From Eucalyptus grandis (taxonomy: Eukaryota; Streptophyta; Magnoliopsida; Myrtales; Myrtaceae): a stretch of 64,000 nucleotides of DNA. Where the stretch lies: positions 55,621,623 to 55,685,622 of the forward strand of contig NC_052616.1 of NCBI RefSeq assembly GCF_016545825.1, written 5' to 3'. Each line of letters starts with the position of its first letter. Position 1 is the stretch's first letter. The notes under the pieces are model-generated. The model had not been told where the DNA came from. It worked only from the letters and a program-made list of their open reading frames with translations, and made no database searches. The position numbers and the translations under genes were made by a program. Below, piece by piece: positions 63,877-64,000 of the stretch.

Positions 63877-64000
63877 GTAACAATAAGCACAATGTTACTA
63901 AGGCACTAATCGACTCATTTTCTATCTAATCAACCAAACTTGTGCGTATGTCTCTTTATTTATACATGGCTAAATTTTTTAAAAGGTATGGACACCATTT
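63877..64000. other. Flank after the copia element
   Basis: A short unique sequence; nothing recognised. Confidence 0.5.

Overview
This window is nuclear DNA from a flowering plant, probably a eudicot. The evidence is plant-type LTR retrotransposons (a chromodomain Ty3/gypsy, Tat-like Ty3/gypsy, Sirevirus-like Ty1/copia), plant LINE remnants, GT-AG introns and a cluster of cysteine-rich receptor-like kinase (CRK, DUF26) genes. I cannot name the species. A run of exactly 100 N (57316-57415) marks an assembly gap.

1-33.5 kb is a nested retrotransposon heap with no host gene that I can support. 1-10363 is the 3' end of a Tat-like element: non-coding tail with two minisatellites, polypurine tract, then a long LTR (D) split by a solo LTR (S1, 5971-8824, duplication CCTCA). 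10685-13861 is LTR A, cut by a minus-strand chromovirus (13862 to about 29085). That element's 3' LTR (B, 13862-20579) is itself split by solo LTR C (15942-18985, duplication AGATT), and its pol is split by a gag-only copia element (22523-27988, duplication CACCT). 29.1-33.5 kb holds mosaic LTR ends and the 5' LTR (E) of a minus-strand Tat-like element.

36-41.2 kb is the one nearly complete host gene: a 7-exon CRK on the minus strand with signal peptide, two DUF26 domains, a membrane segment and a kinase. It has a one-base deletion in exon 6. A LINE fragment sits in intron 2 and W-box pairs lie upstream. Two decayed paralogues of its first exon follow, at 46.8-47.7 kb and 50.7-55.0 kb. The second is split by a 3501-bp solo LTR (F) flanked by the duplication GAGGT. 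41-46 kb is intergenic DNA with several diverged tandem duplications.

56-64 kb holds a GC-rich repeat element with weak terminal inverted repeats, the assembly gap, and a decayed Sirevirus-like copia element with integrase, reverse transcriptase and RNase H remnants, an extra 3' reading frame, a polypurine tract and a 3' LTR.

The best candidate for something undescribed is inside the long chromovirus LTRs. An 83-codon reading frame has the same length, start and stop in two strongly diverged copies (LTR A, 13589-13840 plus; LTR C, 16357-16608 minus). In two other copies it carries a shared internal deletion. Directly upstream is a pair of adjacent small inverted repeats present in all four copies, followed in three of them by an acceptor-like TTTCAG. 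Each LTR also carries a block of GATGCC-type repeats, and the three preserved 3' ends share a 44-bp foldback module.
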